A stretch of DNA of 64,000 nt from Salvelinus alpinus (GCF_045679555.1 NC_092092.1:23364969-23428968), one strand, 5' to 3'. Positions 24,471 through 35,975 are shown, counted from the stretch's first letter. The notes: generated by a model not told the origin, from the letters alone. Made by a program: numbers and translations.

Positions 24471-26096
24471 CTTCAGATGTAAAATCCTTAAGTCCCAAAA
24501 TCTCTCCCTATCAATCTCTCCCTATCCCAGTCTGCTGTCCCTACTTGCTTCAAGATGTCCACCATTGTTCCTGTACCAAAGAAAGCACACGTAACTGAAC
24601 TACATGACTATCGCCCTGTAGCACTCACTTCTGTCATCATGAAGTGCTTGAGAGGCTAGTTAAAGATCATATTACCTCTACCTTACCTGACACCTTAGAC
24701 CAACTTCAATTTGCTTATCACTCCAATAGATCCACACACAATGCAATCGCCATCGCACTGCACACTGCCCTATTCCATCGGGACAAGAGGAATACCAACA
24801 TCAGAATGCTGTTCATTGATTATAGCTCAGTCTTCAACACAATAGTACCCTCCAAGCTCATCATTAAGCTCGGGAACCTGGGTCTGAACGCCACCCTGTG
24901 CAACTGGGTGCTGGACTTCCTGATGGGCCGCCCCCAGTGAGGAAGGTAGGAAACAACACCTCCGCTTCGTTGATCCTCAACACTGGGGCCCCATAAGGCT
25001 GCTTGCTCAGCCCCCTCCTGTACTCCCTGTTCACCCATGACTGCGTTGCCACTCACACCTCCAACTCAATCATCAAGTTTGCAGACGACACAACAGTAGT
25101 AGGTCTGATTACCAACAATGACGAGACAGCCTACAGGGAGGAAGTGAAGGCCCTGGCGGAGTGGTGCCAGGAAAATAACCTCTCCCTCAACGACAACAAA
25201 ATGAAGGAGCTGATCGTGGATTTCAGGAAACAGCAGAGGGACCGCAGTGGAGAAGGTGGAAAGCCTCAAGTTCCTCGGCGTACACATCACTGACAATCTG
25301 AAATGGTCCACCCACACAGACAGTGTGGTGAAGAAGGCTCAACAGCGGCTGAAGAAATTCGGCTTGGCCCCGAAGACCCTCAGAAACTTTTACAGATGCA
25401 GAATTGAGAGCATCATGTCGGGCTGTATCACCGCCTGGTACGGCAACTGCACCACCTGCAACCACAGGGCTCTCCAGAGGGTGGTACGGTCTGCCCAACG
25501 CATCACCGGGGCACACTGCCTGCCCTCCAGAACACCAACAGCACCCGATGTCACAGGAAGGCCAAAAAGATCATCAAGGACATCAACCACCCGAGCCCCG
25601 GCCTGTTCACCCCGCTATCATCCAGAAGGCGAGGTCAGTACAGGGGCATCAAAGCTGGGACCGAGAGACTGAAAAACAACTTCTATCTCAAGGCCATCAG
25701 ACTGTTAAACACCCATCACTAGCCAGCTACCACCCGGCAACTCAACCCTGCACCTAGAGGCTGCTGCCCCATATACAAAGACATGGAATCACTGGCCACT
25801 TTAATAATGGAACACTAGTCACTTTAATAATGTTTACATACTGCTTTACTCATCTCATATGTATATCATGTATTCTATTCTACTGTATTAAGTCAATGCC
25901 ACTCTGACATTGCTCGTCCTAATATTTATATATTTCTTAATTCCATTCTTTTACTTTTAGATTTTTGTATTGTTGTGAATTGTTAGATACTACTGCACTG
26001 TTGGAGCTAGGAACACAAGCATTTTACGACACCCGCAATAACATCTGCTAAATATGTGTATGTGACCAATAACAATTTCTTTTATTTTGACTGCCA
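24471..26096 (+). mobile_element. Rex1-like LINE, RT to 3' end
   Basis: 5'-truncated copy. RT blocks: [58 protein letters not shown], then the C-terminal region [38 protein letters not shown]. It ends with the tail ATGTGTATGTGACCAATAAC. Several frame breaks. Inserted upstream of PSMB1, apparently inside the CCHC element. Confidence 0.9.
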
Positions 26097-26494
26097 GCAA
26101 ACATTTCTTCAGGCTGTGGTCCATCCATGACCATATTTTCACGAGCGTCACTTGTTTAAATCGCCTCCGCATAGGAGATTCGATTTACCGCTCTAACTTT
26201 TGCCACCTCAATCTCCTTCACCCTTACAGGGCACTCCAGGAACTCATGACTCCCATCACAATTGAAACACTGTTGTCTTTCTGTACATTGTTCTTCAGTA
26301 TACTCCGTCCGTCTGCACACACTTGAAACATGGACAAATCCTTTACAATTTTTACACTGCAGTGGTTTGGGGACGAAAGCTCTTACAGCGTATCTTACAT
26401 AACCAAGCTTCACATGCGTAGGTAAGTGCTCTTTATCAAAAAACAACAGGATGACAGACTTTCTTATTTTTCTCCATTCACCCAGCAGGTGGCC
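26097..26494 (-). mobile_element. CCHC ORF1 retroelement fragment (second subfamily)
   Basis: Minus-strand frame: LLFFDKEHLPTHVKLGYVRY, AVRAFVPKPLQCKNCKGFVH, then QQCFNCDGSHEFLECPVRVK and EIEVAKVRAVNRISYAEAI. Two zinc knuckles, C-x2-C-x4-H-x4-C (imperfect) and CFNCDGSHEFLEC, identify a gag-like ORF1. It is related to but distinct from the copies at 19,190 and 27,225. It abuts a Tc1 fragment on its N-terminal side. Confidence 0.78.
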
Positions 26495-26745
26495 CATTCC
26501 TCCTGACAGAGCTGGTGTAACTGAGTCAGGTTTGTAGGCCTCCTTGCTCTCACACGCTTTTTCAGTTCTGCCCACATATTTTCTATGGAATGAGGTCAGG
26601 GCTTTGTGATGGCTTTGTGATGGATGTTGCTTCAATATATCCACCTAATGTTCCTTCATCATGATGCCATCTATTTTGTGAAGTGCACCAGTCCCTCCTG
26701 CAGCAAAGCACCCCCACAACATGATGCTACATGATTAACAGTCAT
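26495..26745 (-). mobile_element. Sleeping Beauty-type Tc1 transposase fragment
   Basis: Reverse complement of the transposase 3' region seen at 36,605-36,915: AGTTACACCAGCTCTGTCAG and MDILKQHPSQSHHKALTS-like sequence. Only about 250 bases remain and there are no terminal repeats. Confidence 0.8.
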
Positions 26746-26783
26746 TTGCGCAGCTCGGTCATGTTGTCAACAAGGCTCTTTTC

Positions 26784-27190
26784 GGGCCTCCCGGGTGGCG
26801 CAGTGGTCTAAGGCACTGCATTGCAGTGCTAGCTGTGCCACCAGAGATTCTGGGTTCGAGTCCAGGCTCTGTCGCAGCAGGCCGCTACCGGGAGGCCCAT
26901 GGGGCGGCGCACAAACGGCCCAGCATCGTCCGGGTTAGGGAGAGTTTGGCCGGCAGGGGTATCCTTGTCTCATCGCGCACTAGTGACTCCTGTGGCGGGC
27001 TGGGCGCAGTGCACGCTGACCAAGTCGCCAGATGTACAGTGTTTCCTCCGACACATTGGTGCGGCTGACTTCCGGGTTGGATGGGCATTGTGTCAAGAAG
27101 CAGTGTGGCTTGGTTGGGTTGGGTTGGGTCGGTTGTGTTTTGGAGGACGCATGGCTCTCAACCTTCGCCTCTCACGTTTGCGTGAGTCAA
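26784..27190 (+). mobile_element. tRNA-headed salmonid SINE
   Basis: Starts GGGCCTCCCGGGTGGCGCAG. It has an A box (TGGCGCAGTGGTC) and B box (GGTTCGAGTCC), then the long unrelated body shared with the copy at 51,309. Not a tRNA gene: no anticodon arm folds and a body follows the head. Confidence 0.9.
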
Positions 27191-27224
27191 ACAAAAACAC
27201 CCTAATGATTTGTTGACAATTGAA

Positions 27225-28412
27225 CCCCCCACATGCAGGCGATGGCTGCAGGATGAAGTTGGTGAAGAGGAACTGGAGAAATCTGCAGTTGACTTGAAGG
27301 CACAATTCGGAAATGTTTTATCCCCATAATGCAACACAATTTGAAAGGCAGTTCTCAGATGCAGAGTAGCCCACGTTTTGCGAGGATGGAGAGGCCAGAG
27401 ATAGCCAGACTAGTAATTTGGGCTAAGGAACAGAAGTTGGGTATTGGAGAAAGGCCATCAGTGCGTGTTCTGCAAACAAAACAGTGGATGAAGGTGTGGC
27501 ATGAGCGTGGTTAATGTATAGACGTGGTTATAGACAGTGAGGAAGAAGGAGAGGTGCCGAAGGCAGAGGGAAGATGTGTGTTGCTTTGCTCTCTGGAGCA
27601 GGGCGCCTTGGAAAGGAGTGATTACTGGGGTGGCATTAAGTGTTGAGGTGGAGCAACTGAAATGGAAGATTCCCTGTGTCTGTGACACCCGCCGTTGGGT
27701 GCGACGCAGACACGGTGGTGAGTGTGGTAAAACTTAGAAGACACTGTCTGCCTTTTGCGTTTTAAAGCGGAGTCTTTACCTAACAAAGTCATGTTAGGAT
27801 ATGTCAGTTATGCTGTGAGAGCTTTTGTGCCGAACCCTCTAAGGTGTTTCAGATACCAAGCTCATGGTCATTTTGCAGCAGTGTGTAGGAGGGAGATTCT
27901 GAGTAGAACAGAAGGTGTTGTATGCTGAGGCAGTGAAGAGAGTAGAGGATGATGAGTCAAGGGTGAGTAGTAGGCCTTCGGTTCTAGGCCAATACAGAGT
28001 GATACAATTTGTGCTTCAGTAAGGTTGGCTTCTTAGCATTCATTGCCATGGTTATCAACTGTACCTCAGAAACGGAACGTAAATCACAGAAATAGATGTT
28101 GTGGTGTCAGCTGCAGAGCAGTACTTCGGTGTATGAGATTTTACTGCAGAGGAATTACAAGGTATGTTGAACGAAAGAGTCATTTCCTCCCAGCCCATCG
28201 GCCTGGTGTAGTGGTGTTATTTATTATAATTGTTATGACATAGTGGGATATAGGTGTAGGGTTAGTTGGTGGTGCATTTTTTTCTCCCCTTTCCCCATTT
28301 AAAATTTGGGGCACAAAATCTAACGTGATTGACCACACACTCCCGCACAGTAGGTGGCGGCATGTACAAACAAAATGTGCGAACAGACGATACCAAAGAA
28401 GAAGAAGAAGAA
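27225..28412 (+). mobile_element. CCHC ORF1-only retroelement relic with (GAA) tail
   Basis: Broken ORF1 pieces in order: MERPEIARLVIWAKEQKLGI (27,387), APWKGVITGVALSVEVEQLK (27,606), NKVMLGYVSYAVRAFVPNPL (27,782), a damaged knuckle (HFAAVCRREI), and AAEQYFGV..FTAEELQGML (to about 28,165). ORF1 ends near 28,210. A 200-base 3' region follows with CACAGTAGGTGGCGGCATGT (28,347) and GAAGAAGAAGAAGAAG ending at 28,413. No ORF2 is present. The tail stops just before exon 1 of the DUF4806 gene, in the same orientation. Confidence 0.75.
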
Positions 28413-28470
28413 GATGACGGCCTTGACAGACGTGATCCGCTAGAACGTGCCTTCGTCGCGGTTAGGGATT

Positions 28471-31400
28471 ATGGTAAGGCATTTCAATTAACGTTAGGGT
28501 AGCATTTTTCGTTTCACTTTGAGTTACGCCTTTTGTGTAGCTTCCGGTATCTAAGTTTTTCTTAGCTAGATATGTGTATACTATATATCATGTTATTGCT
28601 GTCTAACATTAACGTGGCTATTTACCAAGCTAGCTAGCTAACATAGCACTTTGCTAGCATTATAGCTTAACTAGCTACTAACGTTATACTGTAATCATCA
28701 CCGAAAAGTCAGTTTGCCTTGACCGACTGTTCGCTATCAACGCACATAACGTTCGCTGACTTGCTAAACTATTTATAATTTATGTTTGTGTTTGACAGCA
28801 TATCACAGTGCGAAAAGCAGCAGATCGCCGTTTGGTTTTATCCCAGTGCCAGAAGGACCACTTGTATCATTGCCCCTTCTGCCAGCCCTCAATTTTCAAG
28901 CCCCGAGACTATGCCAGTGTGTTGACACACATTGAGTCGCACAGATTGAAGGCTGTGCTGCATAGAGGTTAGCACATGTACAGTGTTGTTACACATAGCT
29001 ACACATACTAGCCGCATAAAGGCTTTCATTAATTAGACTAGTTAAGTACCGGTCATCATCACATGATTATATAAACCAAGGTAGTTTGTGTCCTGGATGT
29101 TGATTTGCTTGTTTTATTCATTTCAGAGTTCACAATATTCATATGCCATCTGGAGTGCAGAGAAGCAAAGCATTTCCACTGCCCATATTGCCCCAAGACC
29201 TATGTAAATAGGAGTGATTTTACCAAACACATTCCACAATGTGAGTCAGTATGTTATCGAGCCCCAGGTTCAACAGCGAGAGCCCCAGATGTAACCAGTG
29301 CATCGGCGAGAGCCCCAGATGTAACCAGTGCATCGGCGAGAGCCCCAGATGTAACCAGTGCATCGGCGAGAGCCCCAGATGTAACCAGTGCATCGGCGAG
29401 AGCCCCAGATGTAACCAGTGCATCGGCGAGAGCCCCAGATGTAACCAGTGCATCGGCGAGAGCCCCAGATGTAACCAGTGCAACGGCGAGAGATCCAGGT
29501 TCAGCGTGTCCAGCTGTGAAACCTGCAGTCAAGCGGAAAATCAAATGTTGCAACTGCAGTTTGTGGCTTAACAAAAAAAACCTAAGGAAACATCAACTTA
29601 GAAAGCATACATCTCCTGAGAAGGGTATTACAGCTCACTCCAATCTCAAGAGTCAGTGCCTTGACCAGGACAATTGGGTGTTTGCAGAGGATAAACACAT
29701 CCACCCTGTCTCTCCTCCTTCTGGTGAGCAGCAATAAGTAATATATACAGTACCAGTCAAAAGATTGGACACACCTACTCATTCAAGGGTTTTTCTTTAT
29801 TTTTACATAATAGAATAATAGTGAAGACATCAACACTATGAAATAACACATAAGGAATCATGTAGTAACCAAAAACGTGTTAAACAAATCAAAATATGTT
29901 AGAGTTTCTTCAAAGTAGCCACCAATTGCCTTGTTGACAGCTTTGCACACTCTTGGCATTCTCTCAACCAGCTTCACCTGGAATGCTTTTCCAACAGTCT
30001 TGAGTTCCCACATATGCTGAGCACTTGTTGGCTGCTTTTCCTTCCCTCTGCGGTCCATCTCGTCCCAAACCATCTCAATTGGGTTGAGGTTGGGTGATTG
30101 GAGGCCAGGTCATCTGATGCAGCACTTCATCGCTCTCCTTTTTGGTCAAATAGCCCTTACACAGCCTGGCAGTGTGTTGGGTCATTGTCCTGTTGAAAAA
30201 CAAATTATTGTCCCACTAAGCGCAAACCAGGTGAGATGGCGTATCGCTGCAGAATGCTGTGGTAGCCATGCTGGTAAAGTGTGCCTTGAATTCTAAATAA
30301 ATCACTCAGTGTCACCAGCAAAGCACCATCACATCTCTTCCTCCATGCTTCACGGTGGGAAATACACACGCGGAGATCCGTTCACCTACTTTGCCTCTCA
30401 CAAAGACACGGCGGTTGGAACCAAAAATGTCAAATTTGGACCCAGACCAAAGGAGAGATTTCCACCGGTCTAATGTCCATTGCTTGTGTTTCTTGACCCA
30501 AGCAAGACTTATTCTTATTGGTGTCCTTTAGTAGTGGTTTCTTTGCAGCAATCGACCATGAAGGCCTGATTCACGCAGTCTCCTCTGAAGAGTTGATGTT
30601 AAGATGTCTGTTACTTGAATGCTGTGAAGCATTTATTTGGGCTGCAATTTGAGGCTGGTAACTAATGAACTTATCTTCTGCAGCTAAGGTAACTCTGGAT
30701 CTTCCTTTCCTAAGGCGGTCCTCATGAGAGCCAGTTTCATCATAGCGCTTGATAATTTTTGCAACTGCACTTGAAGAAACTTTCAAAGTTCTTGAAACAC
30801 TTGTAAATTGAAATGCGTTCTGGGTGACTACCTCATGAAGCTGATTGAGAGAATGCCAAGAGTGTACAAAGCTGTCAAGGCAAAAGGTGGCTACTTTGAA
30901 GAATCTCAAGTATAAAATATATTTTGATTTGTTTAACACTTTTTTTTGGTTACTACATGATTCCTTATGTGTTATTTCATAGTAACACATTTCATGTGTT
31001 ACTTCACTATTCTAGAATGTAAAAATAAATAAAAACCCTGGAATGAGTAGCTGTGTCAACTTTTGACTGGTAATGTATATGATAATATACACTGAGCATA
31101 CAAAACATTAAGAATGTGCTGTTTCCATGACAGACTGACCAGGTGAAAGCTATGATCCCTTATTGATGTCACTTGTTAAATCCACTTCAATCAGTGTAGA
31201 TGAAGGGTAAAAAAAAGAAGATTTTTCAGCCTTGAGACAATTTGAGACATATGTTGTGTATGTGTGCCTTTCAAAGTTTGAATGGTCAAGACAAAATGGA
31301 AGTGCCTTTGAACGGAGTATGGTGGTAGCTGCCAGGCGCACCGGTTTGTGTCAAGAACTGCAACGCTGCTGGGTTTATCACAGTCGACAGTTCCGTTTAT

Positions 31401-32575
31401 ATGAAGAATGGTTCACCAGCCAACTTGACATAACTGTGATAACCATTGGAGTCCACATGGGCCAGCATCCATGTGGAACGCATTCGACAACTTGTAGAGT
31501 CCATGCCCCGATGAATTGAGTCTGTTCTGAGGGCAAAAGGGCACTCTTGTCCACCTCATTGGGTTATAGTGAAATGCCCCTTTTAAAATTTCTTTCAGTG
31601 CTAATTCGGGAAATGCTTACCAAGCAAGAGATGATACTGGAACAACAGACACTCATCCTACGACTCTTACAAACAGCACAGCAGAATGGAGCCGAATATG
31701 CGATCGAAGGAGGCCTTCTGCCATTGAAGGATCAACAAAGTCTCCAGAGGCTGGAAACCGATCTTCAGGGGGCTGACTTCAAACTTAAACTGGTGAGTTT
31801 CATTCCACTTTATCTACTGCTCTTTTAGAGTGATTCAGTGGGAGTTCATGGGATTCAAATCATTTTTCAGATATGCAAGAAGGGGGAAGAAAAATAGGAT
31901 TTATGTCCACAAACTTTATGAAATGGAAAATGGGTGTCTCTCACTCCCCAGTAAACTTTTCAACTTTATGTAGGATAAAAGCATGACGTTTCAACCTCCA
32001 AAGACCTTCATCAGAATTAGCATACAAGTTTCTTAACCATATATGCTTCCCTCGCCTAGGGAAAAGCGGCAGTCACTTGTGGCTTAAAGTTTGTCAATTG
32101 ATACATTCAAATGTTTTTTTTCCTTTAGATTAACCACTTGAGCCTCATTGGGGGATGCGATGTGAAGGATGTCATGTGGCGTTTAATGAGGCACACAATT
32201 TCCAATGCGCTGGCAAAGAACATGAATTGGAGAGGAGTGAATAGGAAAATCTCTCTTGGATCTCTTCGACTGAGAGAGGTTTTGATTGGTAAGGATTTCT
32301 CATAATTGCAAATGTCTCATGACACGAATTGCTTCCTGCAATGCAATTACCATGACATTTTAAAGTATTCAATTCACCCTGTTGCAACTAAAATTTCACA
32401 TTTTTGCGACCACCTGTGTTCTTGTTCATTAGCTGTTGTCCGGAAGAATCCGTTAACATCTAAAGCATCCGAGAGCGATGTGGAGTCTGTCATGAAAAAG
32501 TGGTTGCAGCTGGCAGCATATCGGGAAGGAGGGAGAAGGAGACGAGACAGGAGTGTGGTGGCACCTGTGCCATGA
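28471..32575 (+). CDS. Zinc-finger protein with in-frame repeat array and DUF4806 domain
   Basis: Six exons: 28,471-28,473 (only the ATG), 28,799-28,967, 29,127-29,723, 31,599-31,792, 32,129-32,288 and 32,433-32,575. All are GT-AG with matching phases; 1,266 nt, 421 aa. Zinc fingers: C26-C29-H45-H49, C76-C79-H92-C96 and C198-C201-H213-H218. Residues 108-177 are seven 10-residue repeats (ARAPDVTSAS). Residues about 295-395 form a DUF4806 domain (LINHLSLIGGCDVKDVMWRL; SESDVESVMKKWLQLA). The fingers suggest nucleic-acid or protein binding; DUF4806 has no known function, so no role is assigned. It occupies the position between PSMB1 and PHF10 where mammals have other genes. Intron 3 holds two Tc1-family insertions. 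Splice joins are predicted, not observed. Confidence 0.88.
29276..29485 (+). repeat. 30-bp coding minisatellite, seven units
   Basis: Unit GCGAGAGCCCCAGATGTAAC plus CAGTGCATCG. Six units are identical and the seventh differs by one base (CATCG to CAACG). Each unit encodes ARAPDVTSAS in the gene frame. Since 30 is a multiple of three and the unit has no stop in several frames, overlapping ORFs appear on both strands; these are by-products. Near-identity points to recent expansion or homogenisation. Confidence 0.97.
29748..31075 (-). mobile_element. Tc1-like element, whole but decayed
   Basis: Left end CAGTACCAGTCAAAAGATTG follows TA. The right end CTTTTGACTGGTAATG precedes TA, giving inverted ends. 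Transposase is on the minus strand: the helix-turn-helix region reads SRTLKVSSSAVAKIIKRYDE, then GSHEDRLRKGRSRVTLAAED (30,900-30,650). The catalytic part is broken into fragments. It begins only 24 bases after the exon 3 donor of the DUF4806 gene. Confidence 0.88.
31088..31535. mobile_element. Tc1-derived non-autonomous element, second copy
   Basis: Starts TACACTGAGCATACAAAACA and matches the element at 21,000-21,697 without the inner hAT MITE. Its right terminal repeat is missing, and sequence ends near GAGGGCAAAAGGGCACTC. It lies in intron 3 of the DUF4806 gene, some 60 bases before exon 4. Confidence 0.82.
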
Positions 32576-32589
32576 TGGACTTGGGGAGA

Positions 32590-32716
32590 GGGGTTTATTT
32601 AAGTGATAATGCCCAAAAAGCCGTGGTTTGGAGGACATATTGGCATTCGTCTCGGGCCAGCAAACCGTGCCAATATGTAATCCAAACTCTAGCTTTGAGG
32701 GCATTATCACTTTAAT
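32590..32716. mobile_element. Foldback element in 3' UTR of the DUF4806 gene
   Basis: Arms AAGTGATAATGCCC (32,601-32,614) and GGGCATTATCACTT (32,698-32,711) are perfect inverses. Inner arms TTTGGAGGACATATTGGCA and TGCCAATATGTAATCCAAA pair nearly perfectly. It starts about 15 bases after the stop codon, so the mRNA would carry a long hairpin. Confidence 0.8.
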
Positions 32717-33060
32717 ACAATGGTTACCAACCTATGAAAATATGTAAATCATTATTTTAATTCAATGTTATTTTGATGAATTTATTAATATAATTTCCAT
32801 CCTTTCTCGAGATATAGTCCCAAACACAAATCTAGGGTCGCTTGTTGTTCATTCTATTGGCATCGTTGCCAGCCAAACCGGTCGTAAGTTCTATATGTTC
32901 AATGCCAAGCTAGCTTAGCTGTCTAAGCTAAATAGCTATACTAGACCAAATTTGATTTGAATCAATTTGTTATCCTCGCACTTTAGCTAGCTACTATGAA
33001 AACCAGACCTACTTGCTGTCTGTCTCGTTTGGACAGTTTCTATGATTTGGTGGAGATAGC
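32717..33060. other. Downstream flank of the DUF4806 gene
   Basis: A/T-rich sequence, probably 3' UTR or intergenic. No clear polyadenylation signal could be fixed and no ORF or known repeat is visible. Confidence 0.5.
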
Positions 33061-33404
33061 AAATCAAAATTGTATTTGTCACATGCGCAGGAAATGTTTA
33101 CTTACAAGCCTTAAACCAACAATGCCGTTTTAAGAAAAATAAATGTAAAAAATAAAAGTAACAAGTAATTAAGAGAAGCAGTAAAATAACAATAGCGAAG
33201 CTATATACACAGGGGGTACTGGTACAGAGTCAATGTGCGCGGGCACCGGTTAGTCAAGGTAAGAGGTAATATGTACATGTAGGTAGAGTTAAAGTGATTA
33301 TGCATAGATAATGAAACAGAGTAGCAGTAGTGTAAAAGGGGAGGAGGGCAGTGCAAATAGTCTGGGTAGCCATTTGATTAGCAGTTCAGGAGTCTTATGG
33401 CTTA
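33061..33404 (-). mobile_element. Rex1-like LINE 3' end (part 1 of split reverse copy)
   Basis: Starts AATTGTATTTGTCACATGCG, the tail form of a Rex1-like subfamily, and runs to GCAGTTCAGGAGTCTTATGG. The coding part of the same copy resumes at 34,056, with an unrelated 650-base repeat between. Confidence 0.82.
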
Positions 33405-34055
33405 AGGATCGGCCCCTTTTTCCCCCATTTTTGCCTAAAATGTCATACTCAAATCTAACTGCCTGTAGCTCAGGCCCTGAAGCAAGGATATGCATTTTAT
33501 TGGTACTATTTTGAAAGGAAACACTTTGACGTTTGTGGAAATGTGAAAGGAATGTAGGAGAACATAACACATTAGATCTGGTAAAAGACAATACAAAGAA
33601 AAAACAACTTATTTTTTTTGTACCATCTTTGAAATGCAAGAGAAAGGCCAACTTGTAAGTCGCTCTGGATAAGAGCGTCTGCTAAATGACTTAAATGTAA
33701 ATGTAAATGTATTATTCCAGCCCATGCGCAATTTACATTTTGGCCACTAGATGGAAGCAGTGTATATGCACAGTTTTAGACTGATCCAATGAACCATTGC
33801 ATTTATGTGAAAATGTTTGTATCAGGACTGCCCAAATGTGCCTAATTTGGTTTATTAATAACTTCATGTTCAAAACAAACTGTGTACTCTTCTCAAACAA
33901 TAGCATGGTATTCTTTCACTGTAATAGCTACTGTAAATTGAACAGTGCAGTTAGGTTAACAAGAATTTAAGCCTTTTGCTTATCATATGTCTATGTCCTG
34001 GGAAATGTTCCTGTTACTTACAACCTCATGCTAATCGCATTAGCCTATGTTAGCT
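33405..34055 (+). mobile_element. Unclassified interspersed repeat with SINE-type tail
   Basis: Contains AAGTCGCTCTGGATAAGAGC followed by GTCTGCTAAATGACT and TAAATG repeats at 33,657-33,712, a 3' domain shared by several fish SINEs; its reverse appears at 60,783-60,838. The flanking sequence is repetitive in salmonids by recollection (AAGCAAGGATATGCATTTTA), but its class is unknown. Confidence 0.55.
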
Positions 34056-35975
34056 CAACCGTCCCGCAGGGGACTCACCGATCCTGAAGAAGTTGTTTAA
34101 GAAGCCTTTTGGATACCTAGACTTGGTGCTCCGGTACCTCTTGCTGTGCGGGAGCAGAGAGAACAGTCTATGACTAGGGTGGCTGGAGTCTTTGACAATT
34201 TTTAGGGCATTTTGACACTGCCTTGTATAGAGGTCCTGGATGGCAGGAAGCTCAGGGAGTACAGTAGGGGACTGAGCAAGCACCCCTATGTGTCCCCCGT
34301 GTTGAGGATCAGCATGGCGGATGTTGTTACCCACCCTTAATACCTGGGGGCGGCCCATCAGGAACTCCAGGATCCAGTTGCAGAGGGAGGTGTTAAGTCG
34401 CAGGGTCCTTAGCTTAGTGATGAGCTTTGAGGGCACTATGGTGTTGAACGCTGAGCTGTAGTCAATGAATAGCATTCTCACATAGGTGTTCCTTTTGTCC
34501 AGGTGGGAAAGGGCAATGTGGGGTGCAATAGAGATTGCATCAACTGTGGATCTGTTTGGGAGGTATGCAAATTGGAGTGGTTCTAGGGTTTCTGGGATAA
34601 TGTTATTGATGTGAGCCATGACCAGCCTTTCAAAGCACTTCATGGCGACAGAAGTGAGTGCTACGGGTCGGAAGTCATTTAGGCAGGTTACCTTAGTGTT
34701 CTTGGGCACAGAGACTATGGTGGTCTGCTTGAAACATGTTGGTATTAGACTTAGTCAGGGACAGGTTGAAAATGTCAGTGAAGACACTTGCCAGTTGGTC
34801 AACGCATGCTCGCAGTGCACGTCCTGTAAATCCGTCTGGCCCTGCGGCCTTGTGAATGTTGTCCTGTTTATAGGTTTTACTCACATCTGCTACGGAGAGT
34901 GTGATCGCACAATTGTCCGGAACAGCTGATGCTCTCATGCATGTTTCAGTGTTACTTGCCTCGAAGCAAGCATAGAAGAAATTTAACTTGTCTGGTAGGC
35001 TCGTGTCACTTGGCAGCTCGCGGCTGTGCTTCCCTTTGTAGTCTGTAATAGTTTGCAAGCCCTTCGATGAGCGTCGGAGCCGGTGTAGTAGGATTCAATC
35101 TTAGTCCTGTATTGACGCTTGGCCTGTTTGATGGTTTGTCGGAGGGCATAGCGGGATTTCTTATAAGCTTCCGGGTTAGAGTCCCGCTCTTTGAAAGTGG
35201 CAACTCTACCCTTTAGCTCAGTGAGGATGTTGCCTGTAATCCATGGCTTCTGGTTGGGGTATGTATGTACAGTCACTGTGGGGACGACATCATCGATGCA
35301 CTTATTGATGAAGCCGCTGACTGATGTTGTGTACTCCTCAATGCCATTGGAAGAATACCGAACATATTCCAGTCTGCTAGCAAAACAGTCCTGTAGCTTA
35401 GCATCTGCATCGTCTGACCACTTATTTATTGACCGAGTCACTGGTGCTTCCTGCTTTAGTTTTTGCTTGTAAGCAGGAATCAGGAGGATGGAATTATGGT
35501 CAGATTTGTCAAATGGAGGGCGAGGGAGAGCTTTGTACGCATCTCTGTGTGTGAAGTATAGGTGGGCTAGAGTTTCTTTCCCCCCCTCTCCCCTCTGGTT
35601 GCACGTTTAACATGCTGGTAGAAATTGGGTAAAATGGATTTGTTTCCCTGCATTAAAGTCCCCGGCTACTAGGAGCGCCACCTCCTGGATGAGTTTTTTC
35701 TGTTTTCTTATGACCGTATACAGCTCATTGAGTGCAGTCTTAGTGCCAGCATCGGTTTGTGGTGGTAAATAGACAGCAATCTAATATTAGATTTTAATGC
35801 ACCAACTGTTTACAAATATACATAGAGCGCCACCCCTTGTCTTACTTGATGCGCCTGTTCAATCCTGCCGAAAATGCGTAAAACCCGCCAGCTATAGGTT
35901 GTTCATGTCGCTGTTCAGCCATGACTGGGTGAAACATGAGATATTACAGTTTATAATGGCCCGTTGGGTAGGATA
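34056..35975 (-). mobile_element. Rex1-like LINE, endonuclease to RT (part 2 of split reverse copy)
   Basis: Minus-strand [42 protein letters not shown] (34,709-34,050). The linker 35,441-34,693 contains GPDGFTGRALRACVDQLASV. An endonuclease piece near 35,690 reads VAGDFNAG. Frames are broken. A Tc1 element interrupts its endonuclease part at 35,978. Confidence 0.9.

Noticed and set aside
26784-26860. Possible tRNA gene from A-box and B-box matches (also at 51,309)
   Set aside because: No cloverleaf with anticodon arm and acceptor stem; the SINE body follows directly and the same sequence recurs in the window.
29276-29485. Regularly spaced repeats that could suggest a CRISPR array
   Set aside because: Units are contiguous without unique spacers and lie in an exon of a vertebrate gene.
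29220-29574. Additional ORFs of 87-106 codons on both strands across the 30-bp repeat array
   Set aside because: They exist only because the unit length is a multiple of three and the unit lacks stops in those frames. None has splice context or similarity outside the array; the plus-strand frame joined to the flanking zinc-finger exons is the real one.
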